Source of the DNA: a virus | IMG/VR virus record: IMGVR_UViG_3300044624_002142 | Span: 62,001-126,000 of that record | Direction: 5' to 3' (one strand) | DNA: 64,000 nt | In this document: one piece after another, positions 18,544 to 27,398 of the stretch | Numbering within the stretch: position 1 is the stretch's first letter | Layout of the letters: every line of letters starts with the position of its first letter | Translations under genes and position numbers: made by a program | The notes under the pieces: model-generated | The model's input: only the letters and a program-made list of their open reading frames with translations | Database searches by the model: none | What the model was told of the DNA's origin: nothing

Positions 18544-18557
18544 TATCTTATAACTTT

Positions 18558-19313
18558 ATGAAAAATATAATATTCACGCTCTTGTTTGGCTTTAATGTTT
18601 ATGCTAATGGTGTTTTTTATGTTCAAAAAACAACAGGTGATGTTGTTTTAGAAAATGTGACAAATAATGTACTTTCAACGAATGCGCCGACCATTGGACA
18701 AACCTTTATGGTCAACGGTCAAAACTATGCATTTAAAACATCAACAAATTCGGATGTAACTGTGGCATTTTCAAATGATGTCTTTGTTAAAATTAAAGAA
18801 TCAACTCATATTACCGTTGATAACTTTGATCAAAGTTTCATTAATACAAATTCATTGCCCGAAAAGGCCAAGTATGAAACCTATTCCAAATCGGTATCGT
18901 TAATTGAAGGTGAACTTGATGTTTATTCCAATCAAGAAGGTAATTCTGAATCTATTGATAATATTAATACTAAACTTGCATCAATAATATTGTCAAAAGG
19001 TAAATTTGTAATACAGGCAGATGATCGAACCACGGTTATTATTATTCTTGATGGATCCGCTGTTATTTTAGACAATTATTCCAAACGAAAAGAAAATGTT
19101 AAAGCTGGTCAAACCGTGGTAATTGTTCCTGCTCCAAAGTTTCAAGGTCGTGGTGTTGAAACTATGAGACGTGGCAATATTTTTTCAATTAAAGAAACTG
19201 TAAATGGTGATGCTGAATCATATCTATTAGGTGTAAATTCGGTTGTTGATGCTTCTAAAAATGTTAGATTTTGTATAATAGATAAAACCATCCGTGGTAT
19301 TAAAATTAATTGA
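18558..19313 (+). CDS. FecR-domain-like exported protein
   Basis: 251 residues. A short signal peptide 'MKNIIFTLLFGFNVYANG' precedes a beta-rich domain like FecR: 'TSTNSDVTVAFSND' and 'VKIKESTHITVD' match the repeated strand pattern, followed by 'LIEGELDVYSNQ' and 'VKAGQTVVIVPAP'. In bacteria FecR domains sense or scaffold in the periplasm, usually with a sigma factor. There is no sigma-factor gene here, so the role is unknown; it may be a periplasmic protein made during infection. It is divergent from the nuclease gene. Confidence 0.65.
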   Translation: MKNIIFTLLFGFNVYANGVFYVQKTTGDVVLENVTNNVLSTNAPTIGQTFMVNGQNYAFKTSTNSDVTVAFSNDVFVKIKESTHITVDNFDQSFINTNSLPEKAKYETYSKSVSLIEGELDVYSNQEGNSESIDNINTKLASIILSKGKFVIQADDRTTVIIILDGSAVILDNYSKRKENVKAGQTVVIVPAPKFQGRGVETMRRGNIFSIKETVNGDAESYLLGVNSVVDASKNVRFCIIDKTIRGIKIN

Positions 19314-19344
19314 CATTTCGACCATCTTAGAATAAAGTTATAAA

Positions 19345-19578
19345 ATGACATTGGAAGAATTGTACTCACTTAATGATGATGAAACGTCAATGTTGTGGTA
19401 TATCGTAAATAAAATTGATAGACCCGCAATATATGGCATAGAATTAGAACCATCTTTGTTTCCATCAATTAATCGTCATTGGTTGACTGAAAAAATTTTA
19501 AAGGCAAAAGACTCTGTTCAACCAGAACATCTAACAATATATGAGAGTCTAACATCGAAGTTGGGTTATATTAAATAA
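19345..19578 (+). CDS. Hypothetical protein (77 aa)
   Basis: Not recognised. A helical, acidic N-terminus ('MTLEELYSLNDDETSMLWYI') is followed by 'HWLTEKILKAKDSV'. The gene sits 3 nt before the DNA polymerase gene and 31 nt after the FecR-like gene, in the same direction. It could be a small winged-helix-like protein, but nothing decides this. Confidence 0.6.
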   Translation: MTLEELYSLNDDETSMLWYIVNKIDRPAIYGIELEPSLFPSINRHWLTEKILKAKDSVQPEHLTIYESLTSKLGYIK

Positions 19579-19581
19579 GTT

Positions 19582-22125
19582 ATGTATCAAAACATTTATA
19601 TAGATAAGAAAACAGAAACAGTGCACCTTTGGGATGACCAGAAGGGACATGTTACATTTCCAGTTCCTAAGTATGCGTATCGTAAGAAGTCAGGTGGACG
19701 TTATCGTTCTGTTTACGGGGATGAACTAGAAAAGGTTACAAACTTTAACCGTAATGATCCTTCAATCTTTGAAGGTGATGTTCCTCCCGAAACACGGGTG
19801 TTGATTGACGCGTACGAAAACAGTGATGAACCGTCCAAAGGACATCGTATTGTCTTTTTTGACATTGAGGTTAGTTCCGAAGGTGGATTTCCCGTTATTG
19901 AGGAGGGTGATAAGGAACTCACCGCTATTGCTTTGTACGATAGTGCTACATCCAAGTACACGGCGTTTATTTTGGATAAAGATGGCAAACTTCAAGACAG
20001 TGAAACAACAGATACAAGTATTCAAAGTTTTGACAATGAGGAATCATTAATTAGTCATTTTATGAATAAGTGGGAGGAAATCCAACCCACGATTATTACT
20101 GGATGGAATATTGATGGGTTCGACGTTCCATATCTGTATAATCGTATCAAGAGAGTGATGGGTGCCAATTTTGCTAAAAGATTGAGTCCGATTCGGGAAT
20201 GTTATTATAATAACTTTGCAAAACGAATGGTTTTAGCTGGTATTTCATGTATGGACTATATTACATTGTATCAGAAGTTTAGTGGAAAAAATGAACCAAG
20301 TTATACTCTTGGTGCTATCGGTAAGAAGGTGGTCAATATCGACAAGATCACTTATACCGGAAGCCTTAATGATTTGTATCGTGATGACATTCAAAAGTAT
20401 ATTGAATACAACCTTAATGACGTTAAGATTGTGGTTGCTCTTGATAAGAAGTTACAATTCATTGATCTTGCTCGTCGTATCTGTCACACCGGGCATGTTG
20501 GTTATGAACAATTTGGAACTTCATCACGATACCTTGAAGGTGCCATATTGATGTATTTGCGTCGTCAAGGACGTGTTGCTCCGAATAAACCATTAGATGG
20601 ACGTGAAGAATATGAACAACAATTGGAAGACGGAGAAGAAGGATTTGAAGGTGCGTTTGTTAAACCTCCTGTGCCTGGTAGGTATGATTGGGTGTTTGAT
20701 TTGGATCTTACATCAATGTATCCGAATATCATTATTAGTCTTAACATTAGTCCTGAAACTAAAATAGCTAAAGTTGAAAACTGGAATGCAGAAGACTTTG
20801 TTCGTGGCAAGTTGACAGATGTAGTATTAAGCGGACAAAAGTATTCATCACAAGAATTCAGTGACATGTTGATTCAAAATAATCTTAGTGTCGCTAGTAA
20901 TGGAGCTGTCTATAAACTTCCAAAAGGAGACGGACAAGAAGGTACGATTCCTAGTATTTTGATCAAGTGGTTTAATGAACGTAAAGAAATGCGTAAGTTG
21001 GCCAAGAAGCACGCTGATGCAAAGGAATGGGAATTGTATGAGTTTTATGATCAACGTCAGAAAGTTCAAAAGATTTTGCTAAACTCCATTTATGGTTGTT
21101 TGGGTCTGCCAGTATTTCGATTTTATGATAAGGATAATGCTGAAGCAGTAACATTGAGTGGTGTCAGTATCATTAAGACTGCAAATATGGCCATCAACCA
21201 ATATTATAAGAATGTTCTTGGTGATGAAGCAAAAGGTAAGGATTATGTTATTTACGTTGATACCGATTCTTGTTTTACTAGTGCTTTGCCTATTATTAAG
21301 AAAACGATGCCTGACATTGATGTAAATGACGAAAAACAAATGACCGAAGCTATTCTGAAAGTTACTGCAGAAGCTCAAACATATGTTAACCAAATGTTTG
21401 ATATTATGGCTCTTCGATTATTTAACGTAAAACAACATCGTTTTGATGCAAAACAAGAAGTAATCGCCAAGTCGTCGTTTTGGTTGGCTAAGAAACGTTA
21501 TTGTCAGTTCATTATTAATAAGGGTGGGGTTGAATGTGATGAACTTGAGGTCAAGGGAATTGACGTGGTGAGAACATCCTTTCCTGCCAAGTTTAGAACT
21601 TTCATGAAACAATTCTTGATTGATTTGTTGAAAAACGTTGATCAAGAAACTATCAACAACAATATTCTTCAGTTTACAGAAGATATGAAGAACTTTGGAG
21701 TGATTGAACTTGCTAAAAATACAAGTGTGAAGTTCAAGAGCGAAAAGACTAAAGCTGATTATAATCCAAAGAGTCGTCAACCATTTCAGATTGTTTCTGG
21801 AACTCCTGCCCAAGTTAAGGCAGCGTTGTATTACAACGATTTGTTGGCACAGTTTAATTTGACCAAGATTATTCCTCCGATATTTCATGGTCAGAAAATT
21901 AAGTGGGTATATCTTAAACAGAATGAATATGGAATTGAATGTTTGGCGATGAAAGCAGATGGAACTGATCCTCAACAAATTATGGATATTATTACAAAAT
22001 ATATGGATCGTGATACTATGTATGAACAAGAGTTGAAGAGTAAACTTGTTGATTTCTATAAAGTTTTGAACTGGGAATATCCTAATTCAAACTGGAAAGC
22101 TGCATCTGCATTTTTTGAATTTTAA
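19582..22125 (+). CDS. 43: DNA polymerase, family B (T4 gp43-like)
   Basis: 847 residues, close to T4 gp43 (898). The 3'-5' exonuclease site is in 'VFFDIEVSSEGG' (D94, E96). Polymerase motif A is 'DLDLTSMYPNI' (373-383) and motif B is 'KILLNSIYGCLG' (K497, Y504, G505). Motif C is 'YVDTDS' (558-563), with D560 and D562 as the catalytic pair. This is the replicative polymerase and should work with the clamp (30087-30830) and clamp loader (30836-31804) encoded about 8 kb downstream. In T4 these genes are adjacent; here an operon of sugar genes (22171-30035) lies between them. No intein or intron is seen. Confidence 0.97.
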   Translation: MYQNIYIDKKTETVHLWDDQKGHVTFPVPKYAYRKKSGGRYRSVYGDELEKVTNFNRNDPSIFEGDVPPETRVLIDAYENSDEPSKGHRIVFFDIEVSSEGGFPVIEEGDKELTAIALYDSATSKYTAFILDKDGKLQDSETTDTSIQSFDNEESLISHFMNKWEEIQPTIITGWNIDGFDVPYLYNRIKRVMGANFAKRLSPIRECYYNNFAKRMVLAGISCMDYITLYQKFSGKNEPSYTLGAIGKKVVNIDKITYTGSLNDLYRDDIQKYIEYNLNDVKIVVALDKKLQFIDLARRICHTGHVGYEQFGTSSRYLEGAILMYLRRQGRVAPNKPLDGREEYEQQLEDGEEGFEGAFVKPPVPGRYDWVFDLDLTSMYPNIIISLNISPETKIAKVENWNAEDFVRGKLTDVVLSGQKYSSQEFSDMLIQNNLSVASNGAVYKLPKGDGQEGTIPSILIKWFNERKEMRKLAKKHADAKEWELYEFYDQRQKVQKILLNSIYGCLGLPVFRFYDKDNAEAVTLSGVSIIKTANMAINQYYKNVLGDEAKGKDYVIYVDTDSCFTSALPIIKKTMPDIDVNDEKQMTEAILKVTAEAQTYVNQMFDIMALRLFNVKQHRFDAKQEVIAKSSFWLAKKRYCQFIINKGGVECDELEVKGIDVVRTSFPAKFRTFMKQFLIDLLKNVDQETINNNILQFTEDMKNFGVIELAKNTSVKFKSEKTKADYNPKSRQPFQIVSGTPAQVKAALYYNDLLAQFNLTKIIPPIFHGQKIKWVYLKQNEYGIECLAMKADGTDPQQIMDIITKYMDRDTMYEQELKSKLVDFYKVLNWEYPNSNWKAASAFFEF

Positions 22126-22170
22126 TTTTTAATAATTTTTTATAAAAAAAATTTCATAGTTATATATCAA

Positions 22171-23070
22171 ATGAGTGATTTTACGTTTATAATTCAAGGA
22201 CCATACAACACTACACATTTATTGATGTTAGGTAACCTTAAAAAAGAAGGAAAAGTTGTTTTGTCATGTTACATGTCTGATTTAGATAAAATTTCTGACC
22301 CAAGTGTGTATGACATGATAATACTCAATGATATTATCGATACCAATATAGAGAAAATTTACAATTATGATAACGTATATCATCAAGTGAGATCCACGAA
22401 AAGAGCATTGTGTTCTATAAACACTGAATATGCTGTTAAGTTCAGATCTGACTCTTTTTATTCCGGAATACCATATGTAGTAGATTCTATAAGAAAAAAC
22501 TCAGAAAAGTTATCATGTGTGCCCATCAATATTAATCCAGTATGGCCATATCAGTTTTGTGACCATGTAATGGGTGGACGAACTAAAAATTTGAAGGATA
22601 CATTTGAAATAGCAGAGTCTATAATATTAACTCAAGACTTTATTTATGATGAAATTGATACTAGATTATGTCCTGTAGTATTACTTTTTGCATCTTGGCT
22701 TAAAAGTAAGAACATAAAAGGTGATGAACCTATATTTAGTTATTGGATTAAAGATTTTTATGGTACCGATCCTAGAATGGCATGGAGTCCAGACAACAAA
22801 ATAAGTGTTATGGTATATCAGAACTATTTTGATACTGTAGTAAATAACTTAAACATACTAGATATATATAATATGGAACCGTTTTTTGCTAAAAGCAACA
22901 CTGTTAAAAAAACATTCACTAAAGCAATAGATGCGATATCATGGCATGACAGTGTGTGTAAAACCGGACATAAAATGCGTGATATGAATTCATATATAAA
23001 AGCATTTTATGAATGTCATTCTGATAAAACTAAAAACTTTATTAAACCAGTAACACACTATATAAAATAA
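22171..23070 (+). CDS. WavE-like glycosyltransferase
   Basis: 299 residues starting 'MSDFTFIIQGPYNTTHLLML', the opening strand and loop of WavE-type LPS core proteins. 'YAVKFRSDSFYSGIP' near 89-103 has the conserved RxD region. The protein at 28769-29557 is a paralogue with the same layout. It is the first gene after the polymerase and lies 3 nt before the RuBisCO-like gene, so it opens the nucleotide-sugar operon. Confidence 0.72.
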   Translation: MSDFTFIIQGPYNTTHLLMLGNLKKEGKVVLSCYMSDLDKISDPSVYDMIILNDIIDTNIEKIYNYDNVYHQVRSTKRALCSINTEYAVKFRSDSFYSGIPYVVDSIRKNSEKLSCVPININPVWPYQFCDHVMGGRTKNLKDTFEIAESIILTQDFIYDEIDTRLCPVVLLFASWLKSKNIKGDEPIFSYWIKDFYGTDPRMAWSPDNKISVMVYQNYFDTVVNNLNILDIYNMEPFFAKSNTVKKTFTKAIDAISWHDSVCKTGHKMRDMNSYIKAFYECHSDKTKNFIKPVTHYIK

Positions 23071-23073
23071 ACT

Positions 23074-24282
23074 ATGAATAAAAAAGTTATAAACGACATA
23101 GTATTGGTATCAAGTACAAATAATAACAACGGTAACATTGTCACATACGATGTTAAATCAAAAACTAATCTTTGGGATGCTGCATATGCAATTGCAGTTG
23201 GACAGAGTGTTGGTAATCCTGAAAAAAGATCTGAGTTTGAGTCTCGGGAATTGTTTGAAACGTATTGTGCAAAGATAATTGATACCAATAATTTTTCTGA
23301 AAAAGAAGGGTTGATTAATATCTATTATCCTGACAATAATTTCAACTACAAGGAAGATGGAATTACTCATTTCTTGACCACAATTATGGGTGGACAACTT
23401 GATATCGATATTATTCAGAAATGTCGAATTACAAATATTGAATTTTCAAAAGAGTTTGATCAGATATTCAATGGACCAAACTTGGGTCTAAAAGAAATGA
23501 GAAAATACTGTGGTGTAGATGAAAACTATCCTTTATTTGGCGGAATTATAAAGCCAAAAATTGGTTTGAATGTTAAAGATTATGTTGAGGTTGTAAAGAT
23601 TTACGCCGATAACGGATGTAACTTCATAAAAGAAGATGAAATTCTTTCCAATCAGTCATTTTGTTCTATAGAAAAACGACTTGAGAAGATTGGTGATTAT
23701 CTCAGAACTAATAACATCAAAATGGTATATGCACCATCTATAACTTGTGATCATTTATATTTAGAGGATCGTATTCGTAAAGTACATAACTTAGGTATCA
23801 ACGGACTTCATATCAACATTCATAGCGGATATGGTGCGTATAAAATGGTTAAGGATTTAAGATTGAATTTGTATCTTCATTATCAAAAGAGCGGAGATAA
23901 GATGTGGACAAATCCTCAACACAATTATTCTATCGACGAATCTGTTTTGTTTGAGATCGCAAGTCGATGTGGATGTTCTACTCTTCATGTTGGTATGATT
24001 GGTGGATATTTGGATAGTGATGAAGATAGTTTGGTTCGAACAATTAATAAGTTAGTATCATTAAATTCTGTTTCAGCATTGAGTTGTGGAATGCATCCCG
24101 GATTGGTTCAATATATTATTAATAAGTTGGGCCATTGTAATTGGATGGCTAACGTTGGTGGCGCTATATCGTCACATCCGATGGGGAGTGCAGCTGGAGT
24201 TCGTGCAATGAAACAGTCGATTTCTGGAGAACATGGTAAGGAATATCGTAATGCAATTAAAACATGGGGACTTAAATCTTGA
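23074..24282 (+). CDS. RuBisCO-like protein (form IV type), non-carboxylating
   Basis: 402 residues covering both the N-terminal and TIM-barrel domains of the RuBisCO large-subunit family. Spinach-numbered equivalents: K175 is K160 in 'GGIIKPKIGL', and K201/D203/E204 are K186/D188/E189 in 'NFIKEDEI', so the carbamylated-lysine metal site is kept. H294 is H269, H327 is H305 in 'LHVGMIGGYL', and S379 is S337. The phosphate-loop glycines are in 'NVGGAISSHPMG'. R295 is replaced by Tyr and the loop-6 lysine K334 by Y312, so carboxylation is not expected. Family members without carboxylation enolise, isomerise or decarboxylate sugar-derived substrates. The next gene, a sugar nucleotidyltransferase, starts 2 nt after the stop, suggesting a role in making an unusual activated sugar. 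Confidence 0.88.
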   Translation: MNKKVINDIVLVSSTNNNNGNIVTYDVKSKTNLWDAAYAIAVGQSVGNPEKRSEFESRELFETYCAKIIDTNNFSEKEGLINIYYPDNNFNYKEDGITHFLTTIMGGQLDIDIIQKCRITNIEFSKEFDQIFNGPNLGLKEMRKYCGVDENYPLFGGIIKPKIGLNVKDYVEVVKIYADNGCNFIKEDEILSNQSFCSIEKRLEKIGDYLRTNNIKMVYAPSITCDHLYLEDRIRKVHNLGINGLHINIHSGYGAYKMVKDLRLNLYLHYQKSGDKMWTNPQHNYSIDESVLFEIASRCGCSTLHVGMIGGYLDSDEDSLVRTINKLVSLNSVSALSCGMHPGLVQYIINKLGHCNWMANVGGAISSHPMGSAAGVRAMKQSISGEHGKEYRNAIKTWGLKS

Positions 24283-24284
24283 GT

Positions 24285-25001
24285 ATGAATGTTGTTATAC
24301 CAGCTGCTGGATTGGGTACTAGGTTTAATACCACAATTCCAAAACCATTGTTGGATGTTAATGGATTGCCGATGTTAGCTAGAGTTATAAATAACTTTTA
24401 TAATAGTGATGTAAAGTTTTTTGTATGTATTCTTAAAGAACATCAACAGAAATTTAATATTATAGATAATGTAAAAGACTACTGTGATACATCGATGGTT
24501 AAATATTTTATTATTGATGAACTGACAGATGGGCCGGCAAGAACATCATATTTTTCAAAACCACATATTAATATTAATGAACCGTTGATTATAACAAACT
24601 GTGATCAGGTTATTTTTGACTTAGACTTAAATCGATTGATGTCTTTTGCCGAAAAGAATTCGGCAGATGGTGTACTTGGTACGTTTTATTCAAATAGTCC
24701 TAAAAACAGTTACGTTAGACTAAATGATGACGGATTAATTACACAAGTTAAAGAAAAAGAAGTAATAAGTAATTATGCTACCAATGGTCTTCATTTTTGG
24801 ACAAAAGGATCTTCTTTCTTTGATTCGTGTGATGAAATGTTTTCACGAAACGACAGATCAAACAATGAGTTTTATGTTGCACCAAGTTATAACTATATGA
24901 TAAAAAAAGGAATGAAAGTAGTTCAGTATTTTTTCAATGAACACTTTCCTATTGGAATACCACAAGATTTAGATAAATTTAGAAAGTTAAATTATATATG
25001 A
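24285..25001 (+). CDS. Sugar-phosphate nucleotidyltransferase
   Basis: The start is at the ATG at 24285; a TTG two codons upstream overlaps the RuBisCO-like gene's stop and is less likely. 'VVIPAAGLGTRF' (3-14) is the nucleotide-binding signature and 'IPKPLLDVNG' carries the conserved lysine. 'ITNCDQVIF' is the metal-binding Asp region. These enzymes couple NTP and a sugar-1-phosphate to an NDP-sugar. It resembles the C-terminal half of the fusion at 27399-28766, so the operon carries two related activities. Its substrate may be the product of the RuBisCO-like enzyme. Confidence 0.85.
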   Translation: MNVVIPAAGLGTRFNTTIPKPLLDVNGLPMLARVINNFYNSDVKFFVCILKEHQQKFNIIDNVKDYCDTSMVKYFIIDELTDGPARTSYFSKPHININEPLIITNCDQVIFDLDLNRLMSFAEKNSADGVLGTFYSNSPKNSYVRLNDDGLITQVKEKEVISNYATNGLHFWTKGSSFFDSCDEMFSRNDRSNNEFYVAPSYNYMIKKGMKVVQYFFNEHFPIGIPQDLDKFRKLNYI

Positions 25002-25633
25002 ACAAACAATTACAAAATGATTTTGTACGATACACTTCCAATGGACAATTGATTCTATCCGAATACCACTGCGGTCCCGGATCTACGTTATGGTATACAC
25101 GTCCTATTAGAAGTGTATTTGTAGAGTTTTTAAAAAAACACAATATTAACAGTATGTTAGATGCTCCATGTGGAGATCATCAATGGATGAGTTTAATAAA
25201 GTTCCCAAATGAATTTGATTATATTGGAGGAGATCTTCATGAAGATATGATTTCTAGAAATAACAATATATATGGAAACAAATTTATTCAACTTGATATT
25301 ACCGAAGATCAATTACCTTCAAAAGATTTGATTTTTGTGAGAGATTGTTTGTTTCATCTTACCGATGATATGAAAAGAAAGTTTTTTAGTAATTTATTGA
25401 AAACAGACTTTAAGTTTTTACTTACATCAAATCATCCAAGATGTAATATTAATGTTCCTAATATTATAAACGGTGAAACGTTTCAAGAAATTAATTGGAA
25501 TATTTCCCCTTGGAATTTCCCAACTCCAATTGATACTATCGTGGATTATAATGAATCTGATGATAGATTTAATCCATATCCATATCGAACAATGGAACTT
25601 TGGTCTAAAGAACAACTCGAAACAATTTTATAA
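24998..25633 (+). CDS. SAM-dependent methyltransferase (class I)
   Basis: 211 residues. After an N-terminal 'YHCGPGSTLWYTRPIR' comes the SAM motif 'SMLDAPCGDHQWM' (about 51-63), 'YIGGDLHEDMI' and 'LIFVRDCLFHL' (motif IV region). A similar N-terminal 'SGPGS' plus SAM motif is found in the protein at 41663-42253, so the two are probably paralogues. It overlaps the nucleotidyltransferase by ATGA. It is likely to methylate the sugar or glycan made by the operon. Confidence 0.78.
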   Translation: MNKQLQNDFVRYTSNGQLILSEYHCGPGSTLWYTRPIRSVFVEFLKKHNINSMLDAPCGDHQWMSLIKFPNEFDYIGGDLHEDMISRNNNIYGNKFIQLDITEDQLPSKDLIFVRDCLFHLTDDMKRKFFSNLLKTDFKFLLTSNHPRCNINVPNIINGETFQEINWNISPWNFPTPIDTIVDYNESDDRFNPYPYRTMELWSKEQLETIL

Positions 25634-25638
25634 ATGAT

Positions 25639-25965
25639 ATGCGAGTATTTGATTCTAAACCATTTATGGATAAAGGTGGTTGGTTTATTGGAGATTTTGA
25701 ACCAACAGTGTTTAAAACCACATCATTTGAGGTATCATATAAACTTCATCATAAAGGAGAAGATTGGCCAAAACACTATCATAAGATAAGTGAAGAAATA
25801 AACTTTCTAATTCGTGGAAAAATGACTATTAATAATACAGTTATTGATGCAGGAACCATATTTATCATTGACAGATATGAATCTGTAAAACCTATATTCT
25901 TAGAAGATTGTGAACTAATTGTTGTAAAGGTTCCATCTTCAAAGAATGACAAATACGAAAATTAA
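25639..25965 (+). CDS. Cupin-domain protein
   Basis: 108 residues with a single beta-barrel pattern: 'WPKHYHKISEEINFLIRGKM' holds the metal ligands His-His-Glu of cupin motif 1, and 'AGTIFIIDRYES' is near motif 2. Small cupins in sugar operons are often isomerases, epimerases or metal-dependent lyases acting on phosphorylated or NDP-linked sugars, but the sequence alone does not say which. It lies between two methyltransferases in the RuBisCO-like operon. Confidence 0.75.
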   Translation: MRVFDSKPFMDKGGWFIGDFEPTVFKTTSFEVSYKLHHKGEDWPKHYHKISEEINFLIRGKMTINNTVIDAGTIFIIDRYESVKPIFLEDCELIVVKVPSSKNDKYEN

Positions 25966-25967
25966 TT

Positions 25968-26600
25968 ATGTTTACGATAGATCAAAATTTATATACTCAG
26001 ACCCCATCCAATATCAATGGACTTTCTTATCTTCCATCTTTCAAAAATGAAGCTGATAACGATGTTGATTGGCCAGGACATATTGCACCATTTAATGAAA
26101 TTATAGAGGAAATCACTGATGCTAATAAAGAAGCATTGGATGATATATTGAGTAAGGTTAATGTAAAAAATGTTATTGAAATTGGTATTGCTCGTAATAA
26201 TAAAAGATCGTTTACTACACAATTACTTTACGCCAAAAAAGGTATTTATTGTGGTATTGATCTTGATGACAAGACTTTTTTGAATGATGATTTGAATCGT
26301 GTATACACAATCAAAGCTAATTCACATGATCAGGTAAATATACGTTCTTATTTAAATACCATCGGACTTCATAAGTGTTCAGTGTTGTTTATCGATGGAT
26401 GGCATTCAGTGAATACTGTTATTAATGACTGGACATATACTGACTTACTTGATGATAAAGGTGTAGTTATTTTTCATGATACTAACTATCATCCGGGACC
26501 AAATCTTGTTGTACCAGCAGTTGATCGATCTATGTATAGAGTTGTAAAGTATTGTGATGGAGGATCTGATTGGGGTATTGCTGCCGCATACAAACTGTGA
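25968..26600 (+). CDS. Class I SAM methyltransferase (Methyltransf_24-like)
   Basis: 210 residues. The SAM-binding strand is in 'NVIEIGIARNNKRSFTTQLL', the ribose acid in 'YCGIDLDD', and 'SVLFIDGWHSVNTVINDW' carries the DGxH motif of the Methyltransf_24 group, with 'GVVIFHDTNYHPGP' after it. Proteins of this group sit in polysaccharide and cephalosporin-hydroxylase-like clusters and methylate sugars. It begins 2 nt after the cupin gene, so it is part of the same operon. Confidence 0.8.
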   Translation: MFTIDQNLYTQTPSNINGLSYLPSFKNEADNDVDWPGHIAPFNEIIEEITDANKEALDDILSKVNVKNVIEIGIARNNKRSFTTQLLYAKKGIYCGIDLDDKTFLNDDLNRVYTIKANSHDQVNIRSYLNTIGLHKCSVLFIDGWHSVNTVINDWTYTDLLDDKGVVIFHDTNYHPGPNLVVPAVDRSMYRVVKYCDGGSDWGIAAAYKL

Positions 26601-26626
26601 AGGATCTAATATTACAAAATTAGTTT

Positions 26627-27388
26627 ATGAATATAGCAATTATCATTTCTGGAAGAATAGATTTGTTTGAACAATCAGTTTTTGAAAATTATAATAATAT
26701 AATTAATCCATTAATTAACAATGGACACACAGTAAATATTTTCATGTCTATATGGAATCATCATGATCAAGATATGTTGTTAAGAGCATATCAACCATAT
26801 GTAAAAGTTTTTGATACTGAAACTTTTACTGATTATACAGCTGGATTGATAAAGGATATGGTTCCGTATGAAATTCTTGTAAAGTTATTTGGTCATTCTG
26901 AAGAAAATAAAGTTTCTAATACACTATACTGGATGTATAAATTAAAGCGTGCATATAAATTTGTAAAGGAATATGAACGTGTTAATAATATTGAACATGA
27001 TTTGTACATTCGATTAAGACCCGATGTAACATGTTGTGATCCTATTGATATACATCAACTTACTACGTTGAATGATTCATCAATTATAGTTCATGTAGAT
27101 CACATTTTGGTAAAAGATGATAAATTTTATGGATGTGGAGAAGGTTGGATCGATGATAATTTATGTATTGCAAAACAACGACCATTTGAAACATTTTGTA
27201 ATACATATGACGATATAATAAATTTATGTTTAATGACCGGATCTTGTATATCACATATATTGTTACAAAAACAATTTGAATTAAATAATATAAAAACAAT
27301 AAGACCTAATTCTCCATTAATTATTTATCGAAAAGGTGATATTAATAATCCTGTTTTAAAATTTTATCATTTTGAACATTGTTATTAA
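26627..27388 (+). CDS. Putative glycosyltransferase (uncharacterised)
   Basis: 253 residues. 'MNIAIIISGRIDLFEQS' opens like several capsule-locus GT-A proteins, and 'HDLYIRLRPDVTCCDPIDI' near 126-144 resembles the RxD region of WavE-like enzymes. 'GCGEGWIDDNLCIA' may be the acceptor-side motif. It is related in style, not clearly in sequence, to the WavE-like genes on either side. The operon continues into the HAD-nucleotidyltransferase gene. Confidence 0.6.
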   Translation: MNIAIIISGRIDLFEQSVFENYNNIINPLINNGHTVNIFMSIWNHHDQDMLLRAYQPYVKVFDTETFTDYTAGLIKDMVPYEILVKLFGHSEENKVSNTLYWMYKLKRAYKFVKEYERVNNIEHDLYIRLRPDVTCCDPIDIHQLTTLNDSSIIVHVDHILVKDDKFYGCGEGWIDDNLCIAKQRPFETFCNTYDDIINLCLMTGSCISHILLQKQFELNNIKTIRPNSPLIIYRKGDINNPVLKFYHFEHCY

Positions 27389-27398
27389 ATGTACTTTT

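Noticed and set aside
21418-22029. 203-codon open frame on the minus strand
   Set aside because: It is antisense to the end of the DNA polymerase gene and shows no protein-like motif; the polymerase frame is certain.
23074-24282. A true CO2-fixing RuBisCO
   Set aside because: The loop-6 lysine and R295 equivalents are Tyr, and there is no phosphoribulokinase or other Calvin-cycle gene in the window.
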